From NCBI RefSeq assembly GCF_003719305.1, contig NZ_RARC01000037.1, forward strand, positions 1 to 64,000: a stretch of DNA of 64,000 nucleotides. The letters are read 5' to 3'. Source of the DNA: Mycolicibacterium stellerae (GTDB taxonomy: Bacteria; Actinomycetota; Actinomycetes; Mycobacteriales; Mycobacteriaceae). Below are positions 7,485-15,826 of this stretch, one piece after another (within the stretch, counting starts at the first letter, position 1; each line of letters opens with the position of its first letter). A program made the position numbers and the translations under genes. The notes beneath the pieces were generated by a model, which ran no database searches, was not told the origin of the DNA, and saw only the letters and a program-made list of their open reading frames with translations.

Positions 7485-8771
7485 ATGTCCACCGTTGGCA
7501 CGCCGAAATCGCCAGAGCAGATCCAGCACGACTGGGACACCAACCCGCGGTGGAAGGGCATCGAACGCACCTACACCCCCGCAGACGTCGTCGCGCTGCA
7601 GGGCTCGGTGGTCGAGGAGGCCACGCTTGCCCGCCGCGGCGCAGAGGTGCTGTGGAGCCAGCTGCACGACATGGAATTCGTCAACTCGCTCGGCGCGCTG
7701 ACCGGCAACATGGCCGTGCAGCAGGTGCGTGCCGGCCTCAAGGCCATCTACCTGTCCGGTTGGCAGGTCGCGGGCGACGCGAACCTGTCCGGGCACACCT
7801 ACCCCGATCAGAGCCTGTACCCGGCCAACTCGGTGCCGCAGGTGATCCGCCGCATCAACAACGCGCTGCTGCGCGCCGACGAGATCGCCAAGGTCGAGGG
7901 CGACACGTCCGTCGAGAACTGGCTGGCGCCGATCGTTGCCGACGGCGAGGCAGGCTTCGGCGGCGCGCTCAACGTCTACGAGCTGCAGAAGGCGATGATC
8001 GCCGCAGGCGTCGCGGGGTCGCACTGGGAGGATCAGCTCGCGTCGGAGAAGAAGTGCGGCCACCTCGGTGGCAAGGTGCTCATCCCGACCCAGCAGCACA
8101 TCCGCACGCTGACCTCGGCCCGGCTGGCCGCCGACGTCGCCGACGTGCCGACCGTCGTCATCGCACGTACCGATGCCGAGGCCGCCACGCTGATCACCTC
8201 CGATGTCGACGAGCGCGACCAGCCGTTCATCACCGGCGAGCGGACCAAGGAAGGCTTCTACCGGGTGCGTAACGGCCTCGAGCCGTGCATCGCCCGCGCC
8301 AAGGCCTACGCGCCGTACTCCGACCTGATCTGGATGGAGACCGGTACTCCCGACCTCGAGCTGGCGGCAAAGTTCGCCGAGGGCGTCAAGAGCGAGTTCC
8401 CCGACCAGATGCTGGCCTACAACTGCTCGCCGTCGTTCAACTGGCGCAAGCACCTCGACGACGCGACCATCGCCAAGTTCCAGAAGGAGCTCGGCGCGAT
8501 GGGCTTCAAGTTCCAGTTCATCACGCTGGCCGGCTTCCACGCCCTGAACTACTCGATGTTCGATCTGGCTTACGGCTACGCCCGCAACCAGATGACCGCC
8601 TACGTCGAGCTGCAGGAACGCGAGTTCGACGCCGAGGAGCGGGGCTACACCGCGACCAAGCACCAGCGCGAGGTCGGCGCGGGCTACTTCGACCGGATCG
8701 CCACCACGGTGGACCCGACCAGCTCGACGACCGCGCTGACGGGCTCGACCGAAGAGGGGCAGTTCCACTGA
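7485..8771 (+). CDS. icl: Isocitrate lyase
   Basis: A 428-residue enzyme, the length of mycobacterial Icl1 (Rv0467). It splits isocitrate into glyoxylate and succinate and usually also acts as 2-methylisocitrate lyase. The catalytic loop SEKKCGHLGGKVLIPTQQH (~188-206) carries the Cys in KKCGH; the Mg-binding region IVADGEAGFGG (~149-159) and substrate loop NCSPSFNWRKH (~313-323) are intact. ATG 7485 follows a strong AAAGGAG at 7471-7477, 8 bases away. Regulation by RamB through the upstream repeats is likely. A separate PrpB-type lyase gene exists at 40.5 kb. Confidence 0.98.
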   Translation: MSTVGTPKSPEQIQHDWDTNPRWKGIERTYTPADVVALQGSVVEEATLARRGAEVLWSQLHDMEFVNSLGALTGNMAVQQVRAGLKAIYLSGWQVAGDANLSGHTYPDQSLYPANSVPQVIRRINNALLRADEIAKVEGDTSVENWLAPIVADGEAGFGGALNVYELQKAMIAAGVAGSHWEDQLASEKKCGHLGGKVLIPTQQHIRTLTSARLAADVADVPTVVIARTDAEAATLITSDVDERDQPFITGERTKEGFYRVRNGLEPCIARAKAYAPYSDLIWMETGTPDLELAAKFAEGVKSEFPDQMLAYNCSPSFNWRKHLDDATIAKFQKELGAMGFKFQFITLAGFHALNYSMFDLAYGYARNQMTAYVELQEREFDAEERGYTATKHQREVGAGYFDRIATTVDPTSSTTALTGSTEEGQFH

Positions 8772-8785
8772 CAAGGCGCCCATAG

Positions 8786-8849
8786 CCGCGAGCAGACGCA
8801 AAGTCGCACAAATTCTGTTCGAAACACGCGATTTTGTGTCTGCTCGCGG
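8786..8849. repeat. Intergenic hairpin repeat, copy 1
   Basis: Arms CCGCGAGCAGACGCAAA (8786-8802) and TTTGTGTCTGCTCGCGG (8833-8849) pair over 17 bases with one G-U type mismatch; pairing can extend inward through GTCGC/GCGAT. It sits in the 99-base gap between icl and fadB2. The same arm sequence forms a perfect hairpin at 59841-59902, 51 kb away. It may act as a bidirectional terminator or RNA-stability element; the repetition suggests a dispersed palindromic repeat family. Confidence 0.75.
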
Positions 8850-8870
8850 TGGGGAAATAGTGTTGAGCAC

Positions 8871-9725
8871 GTGAGCATTGAACGGGTAGGCGTCGTCGGC
8901 GCAGGGCAGATGGGCTCCGGCATCGCGGAGGTGTCGGCCAAGGCGGGCGCGAACGTGGCGGTTTTCGAGCCGACACAGGAGCTGGCCGACGCGGGCCGCG
9001 ATCGCCTCACCAAGTCTCTTGAGCGCGCGACGAGCAAGGGCAAGCTGTCTGAAAGCGACCGCGACGCCGCACTGGCGAGACTGACGTTCACCACCGACCT
9101 CGCCGACCTCGCCGACCGCCAGCTCGTCATCGAGGCGGTCGTGGAGGACGAGACAGTCAAAGGCAAGATCTTCGCCCGGCTCGACGAGCTCATCACCGAT
9201 CCCGACGCCGTGCTCGCGTCGAACACCTCCAGCATTCCCATCATGAAAATCGCTGCGGCAACAAAGAATCCAAGCCGTGTGCTGGGCCTGCATTTCTTCA
9301 ATCCGGTGCCGGTGCTGCCGCTGGTCGAACTGATCAGCACGCTGGTCACCTCCCACAGCGCCTTGGCGCGTACCGAGGAGTTCGCGAGCGGCGTGCTTGG
9401 CAAGAAGGTGGTGCGCTGCGGTGACCGATCCGGTTTCATCGTCAACGCGCTGCTGGTGCCCTACCTGCTGTCCGCCATCCGGATGGCGCAAGCGGGTGTC
9501 GCCACCGTCGAGGACATCGACACGGCCGTGGTGGCCGGGCTGTCGCACCCGATGGGTCCGCTGCGGCTGTCGGATCTCATCGGCCTCGACACGATGAAAC
9601 TCATCGCGGACTCGATGTATGACGAATACAAGGACCCGAACTTCGCGCCGCCGCCGTTACTGCTGCGGATGGTCGAGGCCGGGCAGCTCGGCAAGAAGTC
9701 CGGAAAAGGTTTCTACGCATACTGA
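8871..9725 (+). CDS. fadB2: 3-hydroxybutyryl-CoA dehydrogenase
   Basis: A 284-residue NAD(P)-dependent 3-hydroxyacyl-CoA dehydrogenase, matching FadB2 (Rv0468, 286). The Rossmann motif VGVVGAGQMGSGIAE (~6-20) is followed by the hallmark NTSSIPI (~119-125), catalytic-His segment GLHFFNPVPVLPLVE (~140-154) and C-terminal domain RSGFIVNALLVPYL and SHPMGPLRLSDLIGLD. GTG 8871 is the only start close to the Rossmann strand. It interconverts acetoacetyl-CoA and 3-hydroxybutyryl-CoA in fatty acid metabolism. It ends 152 bases before umaA. Confidence 0.96.
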   Translation: MSIERVGVVGAGQMGSGIAEVSAKAGANVAVFEPTQELADAGRDRLTKSLERATSKGKLSESDRDAALARLTFTTDLADLADRQLVIEAVVEDETVKGKIFARLDELITDPDAVLASNTSSIPIMKIAAATKNPSRVLGLHFFNPVPVLPLVELISTLVTSHSALARTEEFASGVLGKKVVRCGDRSGFIVNALLVPYLLSAIRMAQAGVATVEDIDTAVVAGLSHPMGPLRLSDLIGLDTMKLIADSMYDEYKDPNFAPPPLLLRMVEAGQLGKKSGKGFYAY

Positions 9726-9877
9726 GCGGCGGAGTTGGGTTTCGTGCCCGCCGTTGTATAGATTTGTGACGCAGTTATGACGTGTCGGTTCAGTCGGGAG
9801 CCGTCTGCGCGCATGTGGCCTGACATCTGCTCGCACTGCTTTCCGGCTTGCCGGTCGGAAAACGGACGGGGTAGTTG

Positions 9878-10750
9878 ATGTCGGACGCTGTAGTCGATTT
9901 GGACCCTTACTACGAGGAATCCCAGTCCATTTACGACGTGTCTGATGAATTCTTCCAGACGTTCCTTGACCCGACGATGGGGTACACCTGCGCGTACTTC
10001 GAGCGCGCCGACCTGACGCTCGAGCAGGCCCAGCTCGCGAAGTTCGACCTGGCGCTCGGCAAGCTGAATCTCAAGCCAGGGATGACGCTGCTCGACGTCG
10101 GCTGTGGCTGGGGTGGCGCGCTGCGGCGCGCCGTGGAGGTCTACGACGTCAACGTCATCGGTATCACGCTGAGTCGCAACCAGTACAAGTACAGCAAGGC
10201 GCTGATGGCGTCGATCCCGACGCAGCGCACCGCCGAAGTGAGGCTGCAGGGCTGGGAGGAGTTCGACGAGCCTGTCGACCGGATCGTCTCGATCGGCGCC
10301 TTCGAGGCGTTCAAGGCGGATCGGTACCCGCTGTTCTTCGAGCGGGCGTATGCCATCCTGCCCGCTGACGGCAGGATGCTGCTGCACACCATCCTGGCGC
10401 ACACGCAGAAGTTCTTCCGCGACAACGGCATCAAGCTCACCATTTCCGACTTGAAGTTCATGCGTTTCATCGGCACCGAGATTTTCCCCGGCGGACAACT
10501 GCCCGCGGTCGAAGACATCGAGGGACTCGCCGCCGGGTCAGGGTTCACCCTCGAGCGGACGCACCTGTTGCAGCCGCACTATGCCAAGACGCTCGACATC
10601 TGGGCAGCCAACCTCACCGCCAACAAGGAACAGGCGATCGCGCTGACATCAGAAGAGGTGTACGACCGCTATATGCGATACCTGACCGGGTGTGCGGACT
10701 TCTTCCGCCGCGGTATCACCAACGTCGGTCAGTTCACACTCGTCAAGTAG
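9878..10750 (+). CDS. umaA: Mycolic acid/cyclopropane-type methyltransferase UmaA
   Basis: A 290-residue SAM-dependent methyltransferase of the CmaA/MmaA/PcaA family, closest in my reading to UmaA (Rv0469) and in its conserved position after fadB2. SAM-binding motif TLLDVGCGWGGAL (~69-81), family signatures YTCAYFER (~33-40), IGITLSRNQYKYS (~95-107) and IGAFEAFKADRYPLFF (~137-152), and the C-terminal TGCADFFRRGITNVGQFT are present. The family's lipid-facing Cys and Glu residues (in YTCAYF and GAFEAF) are retained. ATG 9878 was chosen over the adjacent TTG 9875. The neighbouring pcaA gene of M. tuberculosis is absent here. Confidence 0.9.
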   Translation: MSDAVVDLDPYYEESQSIYDVSDEFFQTFLDPTMGYTCAYFERADLTLEQAQLAKFDLALGKLNLKPGMTLLDVGCGWGGALRRAVEVYDVNVIGITLSRNQYKYSKALMASIPTQRTAEVRLQGWEEFDEPVDRIVSIGAFEAFKADRYPLFFERAYAILPADGRMLLHTILAHTQKFFRDNGIKLTISDLKFMRFIGTEIFPGGQLPAVEDIEGLAAGSGFTLERTHLLQPHYAKTLDIWAANLTANKEQAIALTSEEVYDRYMRYLTGCADFFRRGITNVGQFTLVK

Positions 10751-10852
10751 CGCAGGCGCGAGCGCGCAGGGCGCCCACCGGTCGGTAGTGCGGTCCCTAG
10801 AGTTCTTGGATCAAGCCAAGACCCCTATAGAAGCGATCGTCGGGGTCGAGGC

Positions 10853-10884
10853 GATTGGCGCGCGACCGGTATCGCGCGCCAATC
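10853..10884. terminator. Strong 13-bp hairpin between convergent genes
   Basis: Perfect arms GATTGGCGCGCGA (10853-10865) and TCGCGCGCCAATC (10872-10884) flank a 6-base loop CCGGTA. It lies 102 bases after umaA and just beyond the stop of the minus-strand secreted peptide, so it probably serves both strands. Confidence 0.65.
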
Positions 10885-10910
10885 CCCTCGATTTAGATAC
10901 TGGATCCACG

Positions 10911-11084
10911 CTATCCAGGCGGTGGGCACGGGTGGGCCGGCGCACCGCACGGAGGCGGCGGAGGCGGCGGCGGCGGATCGGCACTGGCCACACCGGCCCC
11001 GATACCCGCCAAACTCAGGCCTAGACCGGTGGCCACGGTCACCGTCCCAATCAGCTTGCGCTGTCGACTTGTCTTATCAAACAA
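10911..11084 (-). CDS. 57-residue secreted proline-rich peptide (TTG start)
   Basis: A short gene easily missed because it begins with TTG (complement of 11082-11084) and is under 60 codons. A clear ribosome-binding site GGAAGGAG lies 8 bases upstream. Residues ~1-10 are basic (FDKTSRQRKL), followed by a hydrophobic core (IGTVTVATGLGLSLAGIGAG) and a signal-peptidase site VASA-D, leaving a mature peptide of only ~22 residues: Asp, nine consecutive prolines, then CGAPAHPCPPPG with two cysteines. Function unknown. It resembles the small proline-rich exported peptides found near mycobacterial envelope genes. The terminator at 10853-10884 follows. Confidence 0.72.
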   Translation of the reverse strand: MFDKTSRQRKLIGTVTVATGLGLSLAGIGAGVASADPPPPPPPPPCGAPAHPCPPPG

Positions 11085-11315
11085 TTCGAAATCTCCTTCC
11101 GGGGTTCATAAATACGGTGCGACAACGAATTTAGTTGTGCTGTGTTGGAACGGCGTAGCAAGAGCCTTGGCTGTAGTTATGAACGTAGTCCGGTGGTCGC
11201 CATGTAACAGCAAGTGCGCAATGGTCTCACGCGCAACCGGGTCCGCTCAAAGTGCAAGGCGCCCCGGCTATTTGGCGAGCCGCCCAGCGGTCCTCGTATA
11301 GCGTTTGGACGCGCG
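11085..11315. other. Promoter region of the secreted peptide and space before the PPK2 gene
   Basis: 231 bases between the start of the minus-strand peptide gene and the stop of the minus-strand PPK2 gene. The part next to the peptide gene is A+T-richer (CATAAATACGG, ACGAATTTAGTTG) and should hold its promoter. No further coding frame with a credible start or motif is seen. Confidence 0.4.
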
Positions 11316-12182
11316 CTAGGCGTCGGCGAGCCGCTTCTTCTCGGTCGCGACGTCGAAATCGGGTGGCGGCCAGTTCATGTTGAGGCTCTTGAGGGTGTCG
11401 ATGAGCAGCTCGGTGACGGCGAGTCGGCTGTACCACTTCTTGTCGCAAGGGATGACGTACCACGGCGCGTAGTCCGTCGACGTCTTGTCGAGCACGGCCT
11501 GGTACGCCTGCTGGTACTTGGGCCACAGCTTGCGCTCGTCGATGTCGGCGGGGTTGTACTTCCAGTACTTGTCGGGTCGCTCCAACCGCTGGGCCAGTCG
11601 CTTCTTCTGTTCGTTCAGCGAGACGAACAGGGCCACTTTGACGATCGCGGTGCCGCCGTCGACGAGCTCGCGTTCGAACGCGTTGATCTCGTCATAGCGG
11701 GCACCCCAAACGTCGGGTGGCACGAGGTCGTGCACGCGAACGATCAGTACGTCCTCGTAATGCGAGCGGTCGAACACGCCGATGTGGCCCGCCTTTGGCA
11801 GCGCATTGCGAATGCGCCACAGGTAGTGGTGGGCCAGCTCTTCCTCGGTTGGCTTACCAAAGCTCGTGTAGCTGATCCCCTGTGGATTCGCGCTTCCGAC
11901 AACGTGTTTGACGATTCCGCCTTTGCCCGCGGTATCCATCCCCTGTAGCACCAGCAGGACTGAACGGTTATCTCCTGCCCTGCTGTTGGCATACAGCATC
12001 TCCTGCAGCTCCGAGTACCGGATGCTGCGCTCCTCATGCAGCGCTGGGGCGTCGGCCTTGGTGCCGGTGAAACCGGGCGTGGCGTTGGTTTTGATGTCGC
12101 CGATCTGGTCGCCGGTTTGGAAGCGCAGATGGATATGCGGCTCGTGCGACCACAACGCGGGCAGATCGGAGTCGGTGCTCAT
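11316..12182 (-). CDS. PPK2-family polyphosphate:nucleotide phosphotransferase
   Basis: A 288-residue single-domain PPK2 protein. Walker A LQGMDTAGKGGIVKH (~79-93), the lid-side GKPTEEELAHHYLWR (~108-122) and Walker B/lid DRSHYEDVLIVRVH (~136-149) are intact, as is the WKYNPADIDERK segment. PPK2 enzymes move phosphate between polyphosphate and nucleotides; the GMD-type Walker A differs from the EGRDAAGKGG of the main mycobacterial PPK2 (Rv3232c), so nucleotide preference is open. ATG 12182 overlaps the tetR stop by four bases. This gene is not in the M. tuberculosis order here, where pcaA lies. Confidence 0.88.
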   Translation of the reverse strand: MSTDSDLPALWSHEPHIHLRFQTGDQIGDIKTNATPGFTGTKADAPALHEERSIRYSELQEMLYANSRAGDNRSVLLVLQGMDTAGKGGIVKHVVGSANPQGISYTSFGKPTEEELAHHYLWRIRNALPKAGHIGVFDRSHYEDVLIVRVHDLVPPDVWGARYDEINAFERELVDGGTAIVKVALFVSLNEQKKRLAQRLERPDKYWKYNPADIDERKLWPKYQQAYQAVLDKTSTDYAPWYVIPCDKKWYSRLAVTELLIDTLKSLNMNWPPPDFDVATEKKRLADA

Positions 12183-12886
12183 CGTTTGAGCAATTGTGGC
12201 GGCAGGATCGGCGACGGGTGGGCCATTTCCCTGAACTTCTCCAGTGAGCCGCCCACCTCGACGATGCCGCACAGCGCATTCCAGGACAGCATCGTCAGGT
12301 AGTCGATCAGCTCGTCGCTAGTCATCCGCGGATGCGACATCCACGAGTGCGTAGCCAGCTGCACCCCGCCGACCGTGTGGTACGCCCACGGCTCGACGCC
12401 CCCGGTGTCCATGCCCACATCCACCATCTGCCTGCGCAGCATGACCGCCAGCATGCGGGCGATGATCTCCTCGCTGTTGGCGATCACCTTGTTCTTGCTC
12501 GCCGAGTTGTTCGCCATTACGAACCGGTAGGGCTCGGGTTCGGCGGCCACCGTCTCGACGTAGACCTTGATGACCTCTCGGGTGAGTTCATAGCCGTGCA
12601 GGTTCGATGACAGTGCGGCGGCCATGTTGGGGATCAGGGTGGTCTGAGCAAACCGCATCATCACCGCGGTCGTCAGGTCGTTCTTGTCGACGAAGTAGCG
12701 GTAGAGAACGGTCTTCGAGACCCCGATCTCGGCGGCGATCTCGTCCATACTGACGTTGCTGCCGCGTTGTCGGATGGCCACCAGGGTGCCGTCTACCAGC
12801 TCGTTTCGCCGCTCCACCTTGTGTTGGTGCCAACGGCGCTTCCGACCGTCCGTCTTGACCGCCCCCGGCGGAGTCTGCTGAGCCAC
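12179..12886 (-). CDS. TetR-family regulator (Rv0472c-like)
   Basis: A 235-residue regulator. The N-terminal HTH is visible at ~30-75: ELVDGTLVAIRQRGSNVSMD, EIAAEIGVSKTVLYRYFVDK. The C-terminal ligand domain contains WAYHTVGGVQLATHSWMSH. GTG 12886 gives the length of Rv0472c; longer in-frame starts are antisense to the DUF445 gene. It is divergent from the DUF445 gene across 106 bases with an inverted repeat and co-translated with the PPK2 gene. Ligand unknown. Confidence 0.9.
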   Translation of the reverse strand: MAQQTPPGAVKTDGRKRRWHQHKVERRNELVDGTLVAIRQRGSNVSMDEIAAEIGVSKTVLYRYFVDKNDLTTAVMMRFAQTTLIPNMAAALSSNLHGYELTREVIKVYVETVAAEPEPYRFVMANNSASKNKVIANSEEIIARMLAVMLRRQMVDVGMDTGGVEPWAYHTVGGVQLATHSWMSHPRMTSDELIDYLTMLSWNALCGIVEVGGSLEKFREMAHPSPILPPQLLKR

Positions 12887-12935
12887 TATCGCGCTAGTCC
12901 GTTCCCTAGATCTACTCGATACTACGGCGGACAAC

Positions 12936-12955
12936 TGCCACCAGCCTGGTTGGCA
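12936..12955. promoter_or_regulatory. Possible TetR operator between divergent genes
   Basis: Imperfect dyad TGCCACCAG-C-CTGGTTGGCA: arms match as TGCCA(A)CCAG with one bulged base. It lies midway between the TetR and DUF445 starts, where an autoregulatory operator would be expected. No consensus is known, so this is a positional inference. Confidence 0.35.
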
Positions 12956-12992
12956 CGGGCGAACAACCGAAGTCGTAGCGGATGATGGAGGG

Positions 12993-14327
12993 GTGGCACA
13001 CAGACCAGACCCCGCAAACAGCGGGTTGCAGGCACTGCCCGCGCCAGTGAGTTTCGCCGAGTCGTTGGCGGGCGCCGACAGCGCGGCCGATGCCGAACGG
13101 CGCCGTGGCCTGCGCCGGATGAAGGTCGTCGCGCTGGGTTTCCTGGTCGGGGCCACCGTCTTGTTTCTGTTCTGCCGGTGGGCCGAGGCCAACGGCGCCG
13201 GTGTGTGGGCCGGTTATGTTGCTGCCGCGTCGGAAGCCGGCATGGTCGGCGCGCTGGCCGACTGGTTCGCGGTGACCGCGCTCTTCAAGCACCCGTTGGG
13301 GATACCCATTCCGCACACCGCGATCATCAAGCGCAAGAAGGACCAGTTGGGCGAGGGCCTCGGGGCGTTCGTCCGGGAGAACTTCATGTCGCCGGAGGTG
13401 GTCGAGACCAAGCTGCGCGACGCCGAAGTCGCCGGGCGACTCGGGAAGTGGCTGTCGGAGCCCGCGCACGCCGAGCGGGTGGCCGCCGAGGCCTCCACGG
13501 TGCTGCGGGTGCTGGTGGAGATGTTGCGTGACGAGGACGTCCAGGCCGTCTTGGACCGGATGATCGTCAAGAGGATCGCCGAGCCGCAGTGGGGGCCGCC
13601 GATCGGTCGGGTGCTGGCCACGCTTCTGCAGGAGGGCCGTCAGGAGGCCCTGCTGCAACTGCTTGCCGACCGGGCGTTCCAATGGTCGTTGAACGCAGGT
13701 GAGGTCATCGAGCGGGTCATCGAGCGCGATTCGCCGACCTGGTCGCCGCGCTGGGTGGACCATCTCGTCGGCGATCGCATCCACCGGGAGTTGATGGACT
13801 TCACCGACAAGGTTCGGCGCAATCCCGACCACGAGTTGCGCCGATCGGCCACCCGGTTCCTGTTCGAGTTCGCCGACGACCTGCAGCACGACGAGACGAC
13901 GATCGGCAAGGCCGAGAACGTCAAGAACCAGATCATGGCCCGCGAAGAAGTCGCCCGCGCCGCGGAAACGGCATGGAACACCGCCAAGCGGATCTTCTTC
14001 GAGTCTGTCGACGACCCGTCGTCGGCGCTGCGCACCCGCATCGCGGACTCCGCGGTGAACATCGGCGAGTCGCTCCGTGACGACGCCGATCTGCGCGACA
14101 AGGTGGACAACTGGATCATCAGGGCGGCTCAACACCTGGTCACCCAATATGGGGCGGAAATCACAACGATCATCACCGACACGATCGAACGATGGGACGC
14201 CGACGAGGCGAGCAGACGCATCGAACTTCACGTCGGTCGTGACCTGCAGTTCATCCGGATCAACGGCACTGTGGTGGGCGCTCTGGCCGGCCTGGTCATC
14301 TATTCGATAGCCCAACTACTCTTCTGA
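12993..14327 (+). CDS. DUF445 membrane-anchored protein (Rv0473-like)
   Basis: A 444-residue protein of the DUF445 (YjiN-like) family. One N-terminal hydrophobic segment (~43-63, VVALGFLVGATVLFLFCRWA), the family motif AGYVAAASEAGMVGALADWF (~72-91) with KHPLGIPIPHTAII (~99-112), a long helical middle, and a C-terminal transmembrane helix (GTVVGALAGLVIYSIAQLLF). This suggests a helical cytoplasmic domain tethered at both ends. Function is unknown. GTG 12993 is the first in-frame start and is preceded by GGAGG. Confidence 0.88.
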   Translation: MAHRPDPANSGLQALPAPVSFAESLAGADSAADAERRRGLRRMKVVALGFLVGATVLFLFCRWAEANGAGVWAGYVAAASEAGMVGALADWFAVTALFKHPLGIPIPHTAIIKRKKDQLGEGLGAFVRENFMSPEVVETKLRDAEVAGRLGKWLSEPAHAERVAAEASTVLRVLVEMLRDEDVQAVLDRMIVKRIAEPQWGPPIGRVLATLLQEGRQEALLQLLADRAFQWSLNAGEVIERVIERDSPTWSPRWVDHLVGDRIHRELMDFTDKVRRNPDHELRRSATRFLFEFADDLQHDETTIGKAENVKNQIMAREEVARAAETAWNTAKRIFFESVDDPSSALRTRIADSAVNIGESLRDDADLRDKVDNWIIRAAQHLVTQYGAEITTIITDTIERWDADEASRRIELHVGRDLQFIRINGTVVGALAGLVIYSIAQLLF

Positions 14328-14332
14328 CCTGC

Positions 14333-14360
14333 GCTAACTAGTGCTTGCAAAAGTTAGCAC
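14333..14360 (+). promoter_or_regulatory. Dyad upstream of the Rv0474-like HTH gene
   Basis: Arms GCTAACT (14333-14339) and AGTTAGC (14352-14358) are perfect; an inner GTGCT/AGCAC pair at 14341-14345 and 14356-14360 overlaps them, centred on TTGCAAAA. It sits 57 bases before the HTH start and could be an autoregulatory site or the terminator of the DUF445 gene. Confidence 0.4.
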
Positions 14361-14416
14361 CCCGTCGTACCGTTGGGTCGTCACACCGAATACCCGACGC
14401 ACTGAGGGGGTAACCC

Positions 14417-14833
14417 ATGTCGCAGGACGACAAGCTCGTCGATGTGGTCTCCAGCGCTGCACAGGACATCGGGAGTTTTATCCGGTCGCAGCGCGAGGCG
14501 GCTCAGGTATCGGTGCGGCAGTTGGCCGAGAAGGCCGGCGTCAGTAATCCCTACCTGAGTCAGATCGAGCGGGGATTGCGGAAACCCTCAGCCGACGTGC
14601 TGAGCCAGATCGCCAAGGCACTGCGGGTATCTGCGGAAGTGCTCTACATAAGGGCCGGAATCCTGGAACCCAGTGAGACCAATGAGGTTCGTGACGTAAT
14701 CATCACCGATACGGCGATCACCGAGCGGCAGAAGCAGGTGCTGCTCGACATCTACACATCGTTCTGCGAACAGAACGAAGCAGCCCTTGCCCTGGAAGCC
14801 AGGCAGACGGACGAGGAGCCGACTACTGACTGA
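14417..14833 (+). CDS. XRE-family transcriptional regulator (Rv0474-like)
   Basis: A 138-residue DNA-binding protein. The Cro/C1-type HTH spans ~17-72 (FIRSQREAAQVSVRQLAEKA, GVSNPYLSQIERGLRKPS), continuing with LSQIAKALRVSAEVLYIRAG, followed by a short acidic C-terminal helix region with ERQKQVLLDIYTSFCEQNEA. The homologue Rv0474 has been described as a copper-responsive regulator; a single Cys is present here (SFCEQ). ATG 14417 follows GAGGGGG. It is immediately upstream of hbhA and may control it, as position suggests. Confidence 0.92.
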   Translation: MSQDDKLVDVVSSAAQDIGSFIRSQREAAQVSVRQLAEKAGVSNPYLSQIERGLRKPSADVLSQIAKALRVSAEVLYIRAGILEPSETNEVRDVIITDTAITERQKQVLLDIYTSFCEQNEAALALEARQTDEEPTTD

Positions 14834-14892
14834 ACCCAGACGAATCGCTGTTTTGAGACGACCGAATGAAACCCGAGAAAGGAAATATTGAC

Positions 14893-15501
14893 ATGGCGAA
14901 GAAGACCGCCAAGACGAACACCCAGCCGACCGTTGACGACCTCAAGGCCCCGCTGCTTGCCGCGGTGGGCGCCGCCGACCTGGCCCTCGAGCGGGTCAAC
15001 GAGATCGTCGCCACCCTGCGTGAGCGTGCAGGCGAGGCCCGCACCGACGCCGAGACGCGCGTCGAGGAGAGCCGCGCGCGGCTGACCAAGCTGCAGGAGG
15101 ACCTGCCGACGCAGTTCGGTGACCTCCGCGACCGGCTGAGCTCCGATGAGCTCCGTAAGTTCGCCGAGAGCTACGCCGAGACCGCGCAGACCACTTACAA
15201 CAAGCTCGTCGAGCGTGGCGAGGTCGCCATCGAGAAGCTTCGCAGCCAGCCTGCCCTCGAAGAGGCCGCAGGCCGGGTGGAGACCTATACCGACCAGGCC
15301 GTCGAGCTGACCCAGGAGGCGCTGGGCAACGTCGCTTCGCAGACCCGCGCGGTCGGCGAGCGCGCCGCCAAGCTGGTTGGCGTCGAGCTGCCGAAGAAGG
15401 CACAGAAGGCTGCCGCCCCGGTCAAGAAGGCCGCCAAGAAGGCCCCGGCCAAGAAGGCCCCCGCCAAGAAGGCCCCGGCCAAGAAGGTCACCCAGAAGTA
15501 A
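14893..15501 (+). CDS. hbhA: Heparin-binding haemagglutinin
   Basis: A 202-residue surface-associated adhesin (Rv0475 family). A long helical/coiled-coil body (~12-160) with LLAAVGAADLALERVNEIVA and RVEESRARLTKLQEDLP is followed by the typical AVELTQEALGNVASQTRAVG, and a lysine/alanine/proline-rich tail of KKAPAKKAP repeats ending KKVTQK. The tail binds heparin and is methylated in M. tuberculosis. ATG 14893 has GAAAGGAAA upstream; the earlier ATG 14866 precedes that site and is not used. In fast growers, HbhA also relates to lipid inclusion and cell-surface functions. Confidence 0.95.
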   Translation: MAKKTAKTNTQPTVDDLKAPLLAAVGAADLALERVNEIVATLRERAGEARTDAETRVEESRARLTKLQEDLPTQFGDLRDRLSSDELRKFAESYAETAQTTYNKLVERGEVAIEKLRSQPALEEAAGRVETYTDQAVELTQEALGNVASQTRAVGERAAKLVGVELPKKAQKAAAPVKKAAKKAPAKKAPAKKAPAKKVTQK

Positions 15502-15539
15502 ATTCGACGCCGACGGTGGCGCCCGCTTAGGCTGGTGAG

Positions 15540-15824
15540 GTGATCCTTGCCGACCTAGCGGGCGTCATTGTTTTGGTGCTCGTCGTCCTCGCATTCGGCG
15601 TGGCCGTCTATGCCTTCGTGCACGCCGCCATGCAACGCCCCGACGCGTACACCGCCGCAGGCAAGCTCACCAAGCCGGTGTGGCTGCTCATCATCGGCGG
15701 TAGTGTCCTGCTGCTGCTGGTGTTCAGGGATCCCTTCGGCGCGGCCATCGCGGCCGTCGCATCGGGCATCTATCTGGTCGACGTCCGGCCCAAAATCCTC
15801 GACATTCAGGGAAAGTCGCGGTAG
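15540..15824 (+). CDS. DUF2516 small membrane protein (Rv0476-like)
   Basis: A 94-residue protein starting at GTG 15540, 38 bases after hbhA. Three hydrophobic segments: ~3-27 (LAGVIVLVLVVLAFGVAVYAFV), ~48-64 (PVWLLIIGGSVLLLLVF) and ~69-83 (AAIAAVASGIYLVDV). The segment ALRPDAY-like MQRPDAYTAAGKLTKP between helices 1 and 2 is typical of the family. Function unknown. Confidence 0.82.
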   Translation: MILADLAGVIVLVLVVLAFGVAVYAFVHAAMQRPDAYTAAGKLTKPVWLLIIGGSVLLLLVFRDPFGAAIAAVASGIYLVDVRPKILDIQGKSR

Positions 15825-15826
15825 CA

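Noticed and set aside
14208..14220. 13-base match to the dispersed hairpin arm inside the DUF445 gene
   Set aside because: It encodes a normal part of the protein and has no inverted partner, so it is probably chance.
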